Source: Streptomyces rhizosphaerihabitans
GTDB lineage: Bacteria > Actinomycetota > Actinomycetes > Streptomycetales > Streptomycetaceae
Direction: 5' to 3'
NCBI RefSeq assembly: GCF_025399795.1
Contig: NZ_JAODTZ010000010.1
Location: forward strand, 1-64,000
Length of the DNA: 64,000 nt
Notes under the pieces: generated by a model
What the model was told of the DNA's origin: nothing
The model's input: only the letters and a program-made list of their open reading frames with translations
Database searches by the model: none
Translations under genes and position numbers: made by a program
Shown here: positions 37,354 to 45,482 of the stretch, one piece after another
How positions within the stretch are numbered: position 1 is the first letter of the stretch
Layout of the letters: each line of letters opens with the position of its first letter

Positions 37354-38159
37354 CCGAGCTCCGTTTTCCGACCTCACTCGGGATGTCGACCACCTCGACC
37401 ATCACACTCCTCGGCCAGGACCTCGCCAACGACCTGATGGGCAACGTCAGCCTGACCGAGCTCGTCCACCGGATGGTCACGCTTCGCGTTCCCACTCCCG
37501 GCCAGGTCCGGATGCTCGACGCCTGCCTGCTGGCGCTGGCCGATCACGGCTTCACTCCGACAGCGATCGCAGCCCGGCTCACCTACCTCTCCGCCCCGGA
37601 CTCGGTTCAGGGCGCGATGGCCGCCGGCCTGCTGGGGGGCGGCTCCCGGTTCCTGGGCGTCACCGAGGACTGCGGCCAGTTCCTCGGCGCGGTCATGGAC
37701 AAGCTCCCCGACCTGCCCACCGACGACGCGGGCTGGGACGAGGCAGCCCGGACCGTGATGCAGGAGGCGCGGGCCGAGAAGCGGATCATCCCCGGGCTCG
37801 GCCACCCGGTCCACAAGGAGCTCGACCCGCGCACCCCGGCCCTGATCCGGATCGCCCGCGAGGAGGGCTGCTACGGCCCTCACCTGGCGCTGTTCGAGGC
37901 GATCGGCCGAGTCCACGAGGAGTTCCTCGGACGACGACTCGTCCTCAACGGAGCGGGTGTGGTCGGCGCCGCGCTCGCCGACCTGGGACTCCCGATGCAA
38001 CTCCTGCGCGGATTCGCGCTGCTCGCCCGCGCCGCCGGACTGCTGGGCCAGCTCGCCGAGGAGCTGCGGATGCCCGTCGCCATGGACGCGTACCTGATGG
38101 TCGAGAAGAACGCCGAGTTCGTCGATCCAGCCGCCCTTTTGGAAGGTGACGATGAGTGA
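37350..38159 (+). CDS. Citryl-CoA lyase / citrate synthase-like protein
   Basis: A 269-residue protein with the citrate synthase small-domain core, including 'PGLGHPVHKELDPRTPALIR', where His and Asp/Arg correspond to the CoA-ester handling residues. It is shorter than true citrate synthases (about 370-430), as in citryl-CoA lyases, which split a 3-hydroxy-3-carboxyacyl-CoA into acetyl-CoA and an oxo acid. With the preceding CoA-transferase it may cleave the product of ring fission, such as an oxo- or hydroxy-tricarboxylate. That role is inference. ATG overlaps the previous stop. Confidence 0.85.
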   Translation: MTELRFPTSLGMSTTSTITLLGQDLANDLMGNVSLTELVHRMVTLRVPTPGQVRMLDACLLALADHGFTPTAIAARLTYLSAPDSVQGAMAAGLLGGGSRFLGVTEDCGQFLGAVMDKLPDLPTDDAGWDEAARTVMQEARAEKRIIPGLGHPVHKELDPRTPALIRIAREEGCYGPHLALFEAIGRVHEEFLGRRLVLNGAGVVGAALADLGLPMQLLRGFALLARAAGLLGQLAEELRMPVAMDAYLMVEKNAEFVDPAALLEGDDE

Positions 38160-38691
38160 GGCCGACATAGGGCTCTTCGCCCTGCGGTTGTTCCTGGCCA
38201 CACTGCTCGTAGGCCACGCCCTGCAGAAGACCATCGGCTGGTTCCGCGGCATGGGACTGAACAAGACCGCCGAGGTCTTCGAGTCGTGGGGCTTCCACCC
38301 CGGGCGCTTCCAGGTCGGCCTCGCTGCCACTTGCGAGCTGCTCGGGGCAACACCGCTCGCGACCGGCCTGCTCACCCGAGTCGGCTGCGCGACAGTGATC
38401 GGGACGATGATCGTGGCCGCCGCACCGAACACGGTCAACGGCCTCTGGGCTCACCTCGGCGGCTGCGAAGTCCCCGTGACGTATGCCGCCATCGCCGCGT
38501 GCCTCGCGTTCACGGGACCCGGCTCCATCTCGATCGACAACGCCGCCGGCCTGCCGGACGCCGGCGCCCTGGGAGCGGTCGCAGCGATCGTCATCGGCGT
38601 GCTGGCCGCCGTTCCGCCCTTGCTGAACCGGCGGCGCGCACTGCGGATCCACCCATCCCGGTCCGCCCGCCCCGTCGAGGAGAGGGACTGA
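38152..38691 (+). CDS. DoxX family membrane protein
   Basis: A 179-residue protein with four hydrophobic helices and the DoxX pattern ('LFALRLFLATLLVGHALQKT', 'GFHPGRFQVGLAATCELLGA'). DoxX proteins accompany oxidoreductases and oxidative-stress functions; a role in the quinone pool or in protecting the dioxygenase is possible but unproven. ATG 38152 has GGAAGG 6 nt upstream and overlaps the previous gene by 8 nt. The presence of a membrane protein within a ring-cleavage operon is notable. Confidence 0.87.
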   Translation: MSEADIGLFALRLFLATLLVGHALQKTIGWFRGMGLNKTAEVFESWGFHPGRFQVGLAATCELLGATPLATGLLTRVGCATVIGTMIVAAAPNTVNGLWAHLGGCEVPVTYAAIAACLAFTGPGSISIDNAAGLPDAGALGAVAAIVIGVLAAVPPLLNRRRALRIHPSRSARPVEERD

Positions 38692-38698
38692 ACAGCAG

Positions 38699-39595
38699 AT
38701 GGCCGAGCTCGTCGCGATCCTCGCGACCACGCACCATCCCTTCTACTACAAGACCAGCCGGATTCCGGCTGAAGAGGCGCCGCCGTTCGCCGCCGAGTGG
38801 GTGCGGCAAGTCGAGGCCTACCGGGAAACGTTGACCCGGGCCCGGCCGGACGTGCTGGTGATGGTCGGCTCCGACCACTTCCACCAGCTCTGGCTCGACA
38901 ACATGCCCCAGTTCCTGATCGGCAAGGCGCCGTACTACGACGGCAACTGGGAAAACGAGACACGGGAGTTCGGTCTTCCCAAACTCCTCTTCAAGGGCGA
39001 CGAGGAGCTCTCGGCCTACATGCTCCGCGAAGGCATCGACCGAGGCTTCGACCTCGCGTTCTCCAACGAGCTGCGCGTCGACCACTCGATCACCTGCCCG
39101 ATCTTCACGGTCCGCCCGCAGAACGACCTGCCTATCGTGCCGGTCTACACCAACATCTTCGCCCCTCCGCTGCCGCAACCCGAGCGCTTCGTGCAGCTCG
39201 GGCAGACGATCCGCGAGATCATCGACGCCTGGCCGAGCGACCTGCGCGTCGCCGTCATCGGCACCGGCCACCTCTCTCTCGAGCTCGGTGGTCCGCGCCA
39301 GTTCGGCCCACACGGCCCCGATCCCGAGTTCGACGCACGGGCGGTGCGCTGGATCGCCGACGGCGACATCGACGGCTGCCTGGCCGAAGTCAGCCTCGAA
39401 AGCCTGCACGCTCCGGGCAACGCCACCCACGGCTTCATGGACTTCATGCTGATGATGGGGATCGCCGGCTACCGCAAGGCCGACTACGCCGCCAACCTCG
39501 ACCTCTTCCACACCATGGAGGCCTACTTCACCTGGTATCCCGACCCCGGCCTGATCACCGGTCCGCCGCCGGCCTCGAAGGGAACGCTGCTGTGA
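38699..39595 (+). CDS. Extradiol dioxygenase large subunit, LigB type
   Basis: A 298-residue protein of the LigB superfamily, which cleaves catechol-type rings next to the hydroxyls using Fe(II). Candidate ligands are His in 'LATTHHPFYYK', 'VGSDHFHQLW' and a later acidic residue; 'LRVDHSITCPIF' and 'VAVIGTGHLSLELGG' carry the catalytic histidines. The closest named relatives are protocatechuate 4,5-, gallate and similar dioxygenases; the true substrate is unknown. ATG 38699 lies 7 nt after the DoxX gene and overlaps the small subunit gene by 4 nt. Confidence 0.9.
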   Translation: MAELVAILATTHHPFYYKTSRIPAEEAPPFAAEWVRQVEAYRETLTRARPDVLVMVGSDHFHQLWLDNMPQFLIGKAPYYDGNWENETREFGLPKLLFKGDEELSAYMLREGIDRGFDLAFSNELRVDHSITCPIFTVRPQNDLPIVPVYTNIFAPPLPQPERFVQLGQTIREIIDAWPSDLRVAVIGTGHLSLELGGPRQFGPHGPDPEFDARAVRWIADGDIDGCLAEVSLESLHAPGNATHGFMDFMLMMGIAGYRKADYAANLDLFHTMEAYFTWYPDPGLITGPPPASKGTLL

Positions 39596-39954
39596 GCAAG
39601 TACCTCGTCGACAAGTTCCTGTTCACCATCGACCGCGACCACGAGCTCACCGAACGCTACCGCGAGGACCCGGCCGGCACCCTCGCGTGGTGGGAAGCCG
39701 AGGAAGCCAACCGGATCCTCAACTGCATCGGGGCCGAGAGGAGCACCTGGCTCTCCTTCACCGACGAGGAACGGGCCGCGCTCGCCGGCCACGACCACGT
39801 CACCCTTTTTCAACTCGGCGCCCACCCCTTCCTCACCCTCACCCTCTGGATCGCCATGTTCGAGAGGGACTTCAGCGAACCGCTCGGGATGCAGCTCGAG
39901 TACGCGAGGAAGCTGGCGCACCTCGCGAAGCCCTACCCCGACATCGCCACCTGA
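39592..39954 (+). CDS. Extradiol dioxygenase small subunit, LigA type
   Basis: A 120-residue all-helical protein with the LigA fold, related to the alpha subunit of protocatechuate 4,5-dioxygenase ('LVDKFLFTIDRDHELTERYR', 'NCIGAERSTWLSFTDEERAA'-like pattern). The small subunit closes over the active site of LigB. GTG 39592 overlaps the LigB stop (GTGA) and has GAAGGGA about 8 nt upstream. Its tight coupling supports a heteromeric enzyme. Confidence 0.88.
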   Translation: MSKYLVDKFLFTIDRDHELTERYREDPAGTLAWWEAEEANRILNCIGAERSTWLSFTDEERAALAGHDHVTLFQLGAHPFLTLTLWIAMFERDFSEPLGMQLEYARKLAHLAKPYPDIAT

Positions 39955-39998
39955 CAGCGACCTGACCTTCACCGCCCCGAACGACCGGAGGACCTGCC

Positions 39999-41492
39999 GT
40001 GCCAGACCGCAGCCCAACCGCTCCGACACCGGAGGAGATCGCCACCGCTCCAGCAGTTGTCTTCCGTCGCGGCCTGGTCCTGACGATGGATGACGCGCAC
40101 ACAGTTCTGCAATCCGGCGACGTCCTCGTCCTCGGCGACACCATCCAGGCGGTCGCTCCACACCTCGAGGTACCCGAGGGAACCGTCGAAGTCGACGCGG
40201 CCGGCGGCATCGTCATGCCAGGCATGATCGACACACACCGGCACATGTGGCAGACGGCCATGCGTGGGTACGGCGCGGACTGGACCCTCACCCAGTACTT
40301 CGTCTGGAACTATCTCGAGCACGGCAAGAAGTTCCGCCCCGAGGACTACTACGCAGGCAACCTTCTCTCGGCGATCGAGGCGGTCGACTCCGGCGTCACC
40401 ACCAGCGTCGACTGGTCGCACGGCCTGTCCACGATCGACCATGCCGAAGCCGCGGTGGACGCACTCGAGGAGGTGCCCGGGCGGTTCGTCCTCGCCTACG
40501 GCAACATCCACGGCGCGCCGTGGGAGTGGACCGCCTCTCGCGATTTCCGCAGCTTCGTGGAGCGCCGCATGCCCCGCTCGGAGATGCTCGGCTTCCAGCT
40601 CGCCTTCGACGTCACCGGTGACCCCGACTTCCCGGAGAAGGCGGCCTTCGAGGCCGCCCGCGAACTCGGTGCCCCCGTCACCACCCACGCGGGCGTGTGG
40701 GGCGCCACCAACGACAACGGCATCCGGCTCATCCACGAGCACGGTTTCATGACCCCCGAAACGGTCTACGTCCACGCCGCGACACTCTCGGACGACTCCT
40801 ACCAACGGATCGCGGCCACCGGCGGCCACGCGTCGGTCTCAGCCGAGAGCGAGGCATCCTGCGGTCAGGGCTATCCCTCGAGCTGGGCGTTGCGCCGACA
40901 CGGCATTCCGATCTCCCTCTCGGTCGACACCAGCGTGTGGTGGAGCGCCGACGCGTTCGCCGCGATGAGGGCGACCCTGTCCTCCGACCGCACCCGCGAG
41001 CACCTCGAGGCGCACGCGAAGGGCGACACCGTGACCCACATCGGGCTGCGGGCCGAGGACGTCGTCGAGTACGCCACGCGCGGCGGCGCCCGGGCACTCG
41101 GGCTGGACGGGATCGTCGGCAGCATCGAGCCCGGCAAGCGAGCGGACCTCGTACTGATCAAGAACGACGAGTCGCCCGCCATGTTCCCGATGGTCAACCC
41201 GTACGGTCACGTCGTGCTCCAGGCTCAGCGCGGCGACGTGCACACGGTCCTGGTCAACGGCCGGGTCGTGAAATACGACGGCCACCTGGTCGGCGCCGAC
41301 CTGCCGAAAGCCCGTCAGGCGATCCAGGACACCGTGGAGTACCTGCGCAGCACCCTGGGCGAGGAAGAATGGGTCGCCGGTATGCACCCGGACATCCCTG
41401 AGTCGAAGGTGCTCGACAACCCCTACACCTACACGGATTACCGCAATGCCTCGGGCGATCCTGCCGTAGCGGAACCACGACAAGAGATGTGA
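39999..41492 (+). CDS. Amidohydrolase, AtzA/TrzN or guanine-deaminase-like
   Basis: A 497-residue metal-dependent hydrolase. Metal ligands are visible in 'GMIDTHRHMWQTAMRG', 'VTTHAGVWG', 'VYVHAAT' and 'LSVDTSVWWSADAF'. The subgroup includes deaminases and dechlorinases of N-heterocycles. It could remove an amino group or open an imide ring to make a substrate for the ring-cleaving enzyme. GTG 39999 has GGAGG 7 nt upstream and lies 44 nt after ligA. It closes the operon. Confidence 0.9.
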   Translation: MPDRSPTAPTPEEIATAPAVVFRRGLVLTMDDAHTVLQSGDVLVLGDTIQAVAPHLEVPEGTVEVDAAGGIVMPGMIDTHRHMWQTAMRGYGADWTLTQYFVWNYLEHGKKFRPEDYYAGNLLSAIEAVDSGVTTSVDWSHGLSTIDHAEAAVDALEEVPGRFVLAYGNIHGAPWEWTASRDFRSFVERRMPRSEMLGFQLAFDVTGDPDFPEKAAFEAARELGAPVTTHAGVWGATNDNGIRLIHEHGFMTPETVYVHAATLSDDSYQRIAATGGHASVSAESEASCGQGYPSSWALRRHGIPISLSVDTSVWWSADAFAAMRATLSSDRTREHLEAHAKGDTVTHIGLRAEDVVEYATRGGARALGLDGIVGSIEPGKRADLVLIKNDESPAMFPMVNPYGHVVLQAQRGDVHTVLVNGRVVKYDGHLVGADLPKARQAIQDTVEYLRSTLGEEEWVAGMHPDIPESKVLDNPYTYTDYRNASGDPAVAEPRQEM

Positions 41493-41542
41493 CCCCGCTC
41501 GTGGACGGCCGACCTGCCGGCCGGTGGGCGCCGGGTACGGGA

Positions 41543-41872
41543 TCAGTTCGGTGGTGTCGGTTCTGTGCCGCTCCAGCGGAGCGTGACATCGAGGTGGGCG
41601 CTCGCACTGGCGCTCGTCAGGACCGCGCCGAGTTTGGCGTCCAGGACGACGCCGAAGGTGACCTCCACCTCGTCGGGCCGTTGGGCGACACTGCGGAACT
41701 GGCCGATCACCTCGGAGGCGGCGGAGGTGATCGGCGTCAGTGCCGCGCGCAGGGTGCTTCCCGCGCTCTCCAGACGGGTTCCCAGACCCACGGCGTCGGT
41801 GCCCCTGCGGGCGGGTGGGGCTACGAGGACGACGGTGCCGTCGTCGAGGGTGAACTGGATGGCGTCCGGCAT
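41543..41872 (-). CDS. Trypsin-co-occurring domain protein (Trypco1)
   Basis: A 109-residue protein with the Trypco1 pattern ('IQFTLDDGTVVLVAPP', 'RPDEVEVTFGVVLDAKLGAVLTSASASAHLDVTLRW'-type beta strands). The domain was named for its frequent gene neighbourhood with trypsin-like proteases in biological-conflict-type systems (work from the Aravind group, from memory). Its biochemical action is unknown. It is the last gene of the six-gene operon that starts with a trypsin-like protein. ATG 41872 has AGGAG 6 nt upstream and follows the lipoprotein gene by 17 nt. Confidence 0.85.
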   Translation of the reverse strand: MPDAIQFTLDDGTVVLVAPPARRGTDAVGLGTRLESAGSTLRAALTPITSAASEVIGQFRSVAQRPDEVEVTFGVVLDAKLGAVLTSASASAHLDVTLRWSGTEPTPPN

Positions 41873-41889
41873 GAAGGCTCCTGGATGGA

Positions 41890-43119
41890 TCAGGGCTGGT
41901 TCGGGTGGCTGCAGAGCGGTCCGGGCGGTGGCGGGGATTCGGGGTGCGCGTATCCGAGTTCCTTTTGGACCCTGTTGAGTGCCGCCAGCAGCGGGGTCAG
42001 GTCTTTGCCGTTCGTGGAGTCCAGGACCGCTCGGTAGAAGGCTGCGGACACGTCGGGATCCATCGCGTCGGCGGCGCTGAAGCAGAGTGTGTAACGGGGG
42101 GAGCGGAGCATTGCGGCTATCCGGCCCTGAGTGGCGTTGCCGTACTCCGTCACCCTGTTGTCGGCGGAGAGCGCGAAGCCGGGTTCGTTCACCCATGCCT
42201 GCTGCGCCTGCGCACTTGCCAGGTACTTGATGAACTCGTCGGCGCTCTTGTTCCCGGTGAACTTTCCGACGAAGTCCGCCGAGACCTGGAGCGCTTCACG
42301 AGAGGACGGTACGTACGTGTACCCGTCGTCCTTCACCTGGGCGGACTCGAAAGCCATCGCGGACAGGGCGCCGTGGCTCAGGGAACACCCCCTCTTGGTC
42401 ATCTTCTCGGCGGCGGCGCGGAAGTTGAAGGCGGCCGCGCCCTTGCGAGCACCTGCCACGAGGTCTCCCCACGCAGTCCACGCATCTTTGACGGGCCCCT
42501 TGTCCCACTTCGCGTCACCCGAGGCCCAGGCGGTGTACGGGCCGACGCCCGCGTCGGCCAGCAGGATGTCCGCTATCCAGTCGGCGCCGGGCCAGCCGGA
42601 GGTCGGACCGGACTCCAGCCCCAGGCACCAGCGGACGGAACGGGTCCGCAGAGCGCTCCAGCTCTCGGGAGGCCGTGGGGTGACCCTGGCGTCGTACCAG
42701 ATGAGGCTCTTGACGTCGGCCTTGACGGGGACGGCGTAGACGTCCTTGCCGTTCATGCCGAGCCCGCGGAAGGGCTGCACGTAGGCGTCCGTGTCGACGT
42801 CGAGTTTCGAAAGTGCCCCTTCCTTGCGGTACTTGGCGATCGCTCCGACACTGGGCAGCACCGCCAGGTCGGGCTGTGCGTCCGCGGCCACCGCGGCGTC
42901 GAGCTGTTGGGTCAGGGCGCGGGTGACCTGCGGTTCGATGTCGATGTCGTGGTCGCGCTCGAAGTCCTTGACGACCGCGTAGAACGCCTTGAACTCGGTG
43001 CCGGACCAGGGAACCATGATCGTCACCTTGTCCTTCTCCGGTTCGCTGCACGCGACCGGCGCCAGGAGCAGCCCGAGGACCAGGGCGCAGCGCAGGAGTG
43101 GTGCCGTGAGTCTTCTCAT
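41890..43119 (-). CDS. Extracellular solute-binding lipoprotein, GlnH-like role
   Basis: A 409-residue lipoprotein. The signal peptide ends in a lipobox with Cys24 ('LLLAPVACSEPEK'). The mature part is a periplasmic binding fold of the sugar-type (family 1) class ('VTIMVPWSGTEFKAFYAVVK', 'DLAVLPSVGAIAKY', 'LIWYDARVTPRPPESWSALR'). There is no ABC permease or ATPase nearby, so it may act as a sensor and not in transport. ATGA overlap with the membrane protein gene suggests tight stoichiometry. Compare mycobacterial glnH next to glnX and pknG. Confidence 0.87.
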   Translation of the reverse strand: MRRLTAPLLRCALVLGLLLAPVACSEPEKDKVTIMVPWSGTEFKAFYAVVKDFERDHDIDIEPQVTRALTQQLDAAVAADAQPDLAVLPSVGAIAKYRKEGALSKLDVDTDAYVQPFRGLGMNGKDVYAVPVKADVKSLIWYDARVTPRPPESWSALRTRSVRWCLGLESGPTSGWPGADWIADILLADAGVGPYTAWASGDAKWDKGPVKDAWTAWGDLVAGARKGAAAFNFRAAAEKMTKRGCSLSHGALSAMAFESAQVKDDGYTYVPSSREALQVSADFVGKFTGNKSADEFIKYLASAQAQQAWVNEPGFALSADNRVTEYGNATQGRIAAMLRSPRYTLCFSAADAMDPDVSAAFYRAVLDSTNGKDLTPLLAALNRVQKELGYAHPESPPPPGPLCSHPNQP

Positions 43120-43964
43120 GAGTGAGGGAACCTGTACTCGGCAAGACGGGGACGATAGGCCTGATACGCGAGCGCGCCGGCGGCGGCGAGCACGGGCAGC
43201 GCGATCGCGGCGGTGGGAGGGTCGGTCGTGCACATGATGACGCCGATCGACGCGGTGGCCAGCAGGGCCACGAGGAGTGCCGGACTGGGGTATCGCCGGA
43301 AGCGGCGGGCGACGATGCAGCCGGTGGCACAGACCAGCAGCAGCATGACCGCCACCGGCCCCATGAACAGGGGCCAGAGGAGATGGGGGTCGCGCCAGCC
43401 CGACCTGAGCTGGTCATGGCGGGCCTGGATCTCCAGTTCCTGGAGATCCCTGAGCGATCGCCTGAGGCCGCCCGTGAAGGCGACCGGGTTCTTGCCGTCG
43501 TACTCCGGTGCGCTGTCCAGTGCGTCCCGCGCCCTCGCCACGGCCGGTGCCCCGTCGAGGACCGCCCTGCTGACCGTCTGCACACACGTGGCCAACTGGC
43601 CCTGGACGAACTGGAGGTGGCTCAGCCCCTGCTCTCCGGCCGCGTTGCCCTCCGTCGCCGAGGTGAGGTGGGAGGCCACGCGGCCGGTGGCGTTGGCGAA
43701 GTCATTGCCGGTGCCGGTCAAGTCGATCGCCCCGGTCCGGGAGACGGCGCGGAGCGCGTCGTTCGCCTTCCCCGCCTCGTCGTACGCCGCGCCGATGTGC
43801 TGGATGGCCGTCGTCGTGCGGTGAGCAGCGGCGACCTCCTCTCCGGCCCGGTTCGCCACTACCAGATAGAGCAGCGCCGTCACCGCCACCATGCCCAGCA
43901 CGCCCGCCCTGAGCCACCGCAGCACCACGATCGGATGGGGCACGCGCAGCCGCACGCCGGTCAC
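43116..43964 (-). CDS. Four-helix membrane protein with external coiled coil, GlnX-like
   Basis: A 282-residue protein. Topology read from the sequence: helix 1 (about 17-37), a long external segment with heptad-like repeats and two cysteine-free helices (38-195), then helices 2 (196-219), 3 (227-245) and 4 (251-270). This is the layout reported for mycobacterial GlnX (Rv0412c), which senses ligand-bound GlnH and signals to PknG. Sequence similarity to GlnX is my inference from topology and context. Start GTG 43964 overlaps the upstream vWA gene by 4 nt. Confidence 0.8.
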   Translation of the reverse strand: MTGVRLRVPHPIVVLRWLRAGVLGMVAVTALLYLVVANRAGEEVAAAHRTTTAIQHIGAAYDEAGKANDALRAVSRTGAIDLTGTGNDFANATGRVASHLTSATEGNAAGEQGLSHLQFVQGQLATCVQTVSRAVLDGAPAVARARDALDSAPEYDGKNPVAFTGGLRRSLRDLQELEIQARHDQLRSGWRDPHLLWPLFMGPVAVMLLLVCATGCIVARRFRRYPSPALLVALLATASIGVIMCTTDPPTAAIALPVLAAAGALAYQAYRPRLAEYRFPHS

Positions 43965-45424
43965 GACGCGTCCAGTGGCCCACCGGCCGCACCCGCGTCA
44001 CCGAACCGATGCCCGCACTCCTCGCAGAACTTGGCTGTGGGCGACGTCGACGTCGTACCGCACCGTGGGCACACGCGCGGCAACCCGGAGTCGTGGGGCG
44101 GGAGGTCGTGCGGGTCGACAGGTCCTTCGGTGGTCTTGGTCGAGTCGATGCCCATTCTCTGGATCTGGCCTCGGGAGACGTTTCGCCGCACCTGGAGCCG
44201 GCCGTCGGGGCCGTCGGCCGCGACCTCGCGCAGTTGTTCCAGGTGCTTGGTGTCCCCCAGGGATGTTGCGAGGCCGATCGCGAGGCGCAGTTCGCGGTCC
44301 GCGCGGTCGAGGTCTCCGAGCCGGTGGGCATCGGCGCAGGCGCGTATGGCCATGCCGAGTTCGCGTTCGTCCTCGACGCGGGTGAGGTGGGGGGAGGGGA
44401 CGATGCCGGGGCCTGGTGTCGAGCGGCGGCATACGACCATGGCCGCGCTCTCGGAGCAGGGTTGGCGGGCTCCGTCGGGGAACTCGGCGTGCAGTGTGAC
44501 GCGGACGGCCCGCAGGGTCTCGTCGACAGTCAGGCTGCCGGGTTCGAAGCGGAGAGAGATCTGGTACTGGCGGCTCTCCGGGGGCCAGGAGCCCAGCGGG
44601 ATGTGCGTCTCACCGTCCTGCTGTTGACGTGCCGCCAGTTCGGCCTGGACGGGGCGGGTCTGCCGTACGAACGCGAGCTCGAAACGGCTGTTGAGGCGCA
44701 GGCCCAGATACACCCGGGGTACGACGATCTGCTGCGCCTCGCGCATCAGGCGGGTGAAGTCCTGCGTGAGGTCGGAGATGGTGACGACGGCCTCGGCGGT
44801 GCCGTGCAGGGCCTCGGTGACGCGGAGGAGTTCGGTGTAGTGCCAGTCTTCGCCCAAGCCCCTTGCGTGGCAGACGAACTGGTCGGTGCACATCGTGAGG
44901 ATCTCGCCGAGCTGTTCGGGTGTCTCGTGCTCGTTCTTGCCGTCCGTGTAGAGCACCGCGTGGCGCACGGTGCCGGGGGATTCCACCGTGGCGAAGAGGC
45001 GGTGGGCGCGAGCCAGCCACTGGCCGATCGCCGTGCCCCCCTCCGAGAGCTGGCCGGCGACCCGGAGCTTGGCGTCCTCCCGGGTCCAGGCGTCGACGCG
45101 GGCCAGGCCGCCCGTCGTCGGGAAGATCACGTCGGCCTGGTGGTTGCCCGCGACGATCCCCAGAAGGGTGCCGTCCCGCAGGGTGTCGATGGCCGCGCAC
45201 ATCGCGCGTTTCGCCTCTTCCAGCCTGTAGCCGGACATGGACAACGAGCGGTCCATGATGAGGATCTCGGCACTCGGAGTCTGCGCGGCCGAACCCGCGG
45301 CGGATTGTGCCGTGACGGTGATCAGGGCGTCCGCGCGTCGCCCGTCGTAGGGCAGATCCGAGGGTGCGTCCACTTCCAGGGTGAAGCTGAGCCCTAACGG
45401 TGATCTGTCCCCCACCGGTACCAC
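43961..45424 (-). CDS. vWA-domain protein with C-terminal zinc ribbon
   Basis: A 487-residue cytosolic protein. Residues 15-50 form beta strands. Residues 52-220 are a vWA domain with the metal site Asp58-x-Ser60-x-Ser62 ('LIMDRSLSMSG') and 'HAVLYTDGKNEHETPEQLGE'. Residues 225-345 are beta-rich, followed by helices. Near residues 450-475 a CxxC/CxxC zinc ribbon ('RVCPRCGTTS', 'FCEECGHRFG') matches ribbons in its partner kinase. Likely a scaffold that binds partners. GTG 45424 is the start; gap to the kinase 58 nt. Confidence 0.85.
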   Translation of the reverse strand: MVPVGDRSPLGLSFTLEVDAPSDLPYDGRRADALITVTAQSAAGSAAQTPSAEILIMDRSLSMSGYRLEEAKRAMCAAIDTLRDGTLLGIVAGNHQADVIFPTTGGLARVDAWTREDAKLRVAGQLSEGGTAIGQWLARAHRLFATVESPGTVRHAVLYTDGKNEHETPEQLGEILTMCTDQFVCHARGLGEDWHYTELLRVTEALHGTAEAVVTISDLTQDFTRLMREAQQIVVPRVYLGLRLNSRFELAFVRQTRPVQAELAARQQQDGETHIPLGSWPPESRQYQISLRFEPGSLTVDETLRAVRVTLHAEFPDGARQPCSESAAMVVCRRSTPGPGIVPSPHLTRVEDERELGMAIRACADAHRLGDLDRADRELRLAIGLATSLGDTKHLEQLREVAADGPDGRLQVRRNVSRGQIQRMGIDSTKTTEGPVDPHDLPPHDSGLPRVCPRCGTTSTSPTAKFCEECGHRFGDAGAAGGPLDAS

Positions 45425-45482
45425 CCGTCCGTGTCGCTGCGTGTTCTCCTGCGGAGCATGCCCGCTTCCTCGACGGAACGGG

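Noticed and set aside
41890..43964. An ABC import system from the solute-binding lipoprotein and membrane protein
   Set aside because: The membrane protein has no permease motif and four helices with a long external part, and there is no ATPase gene.
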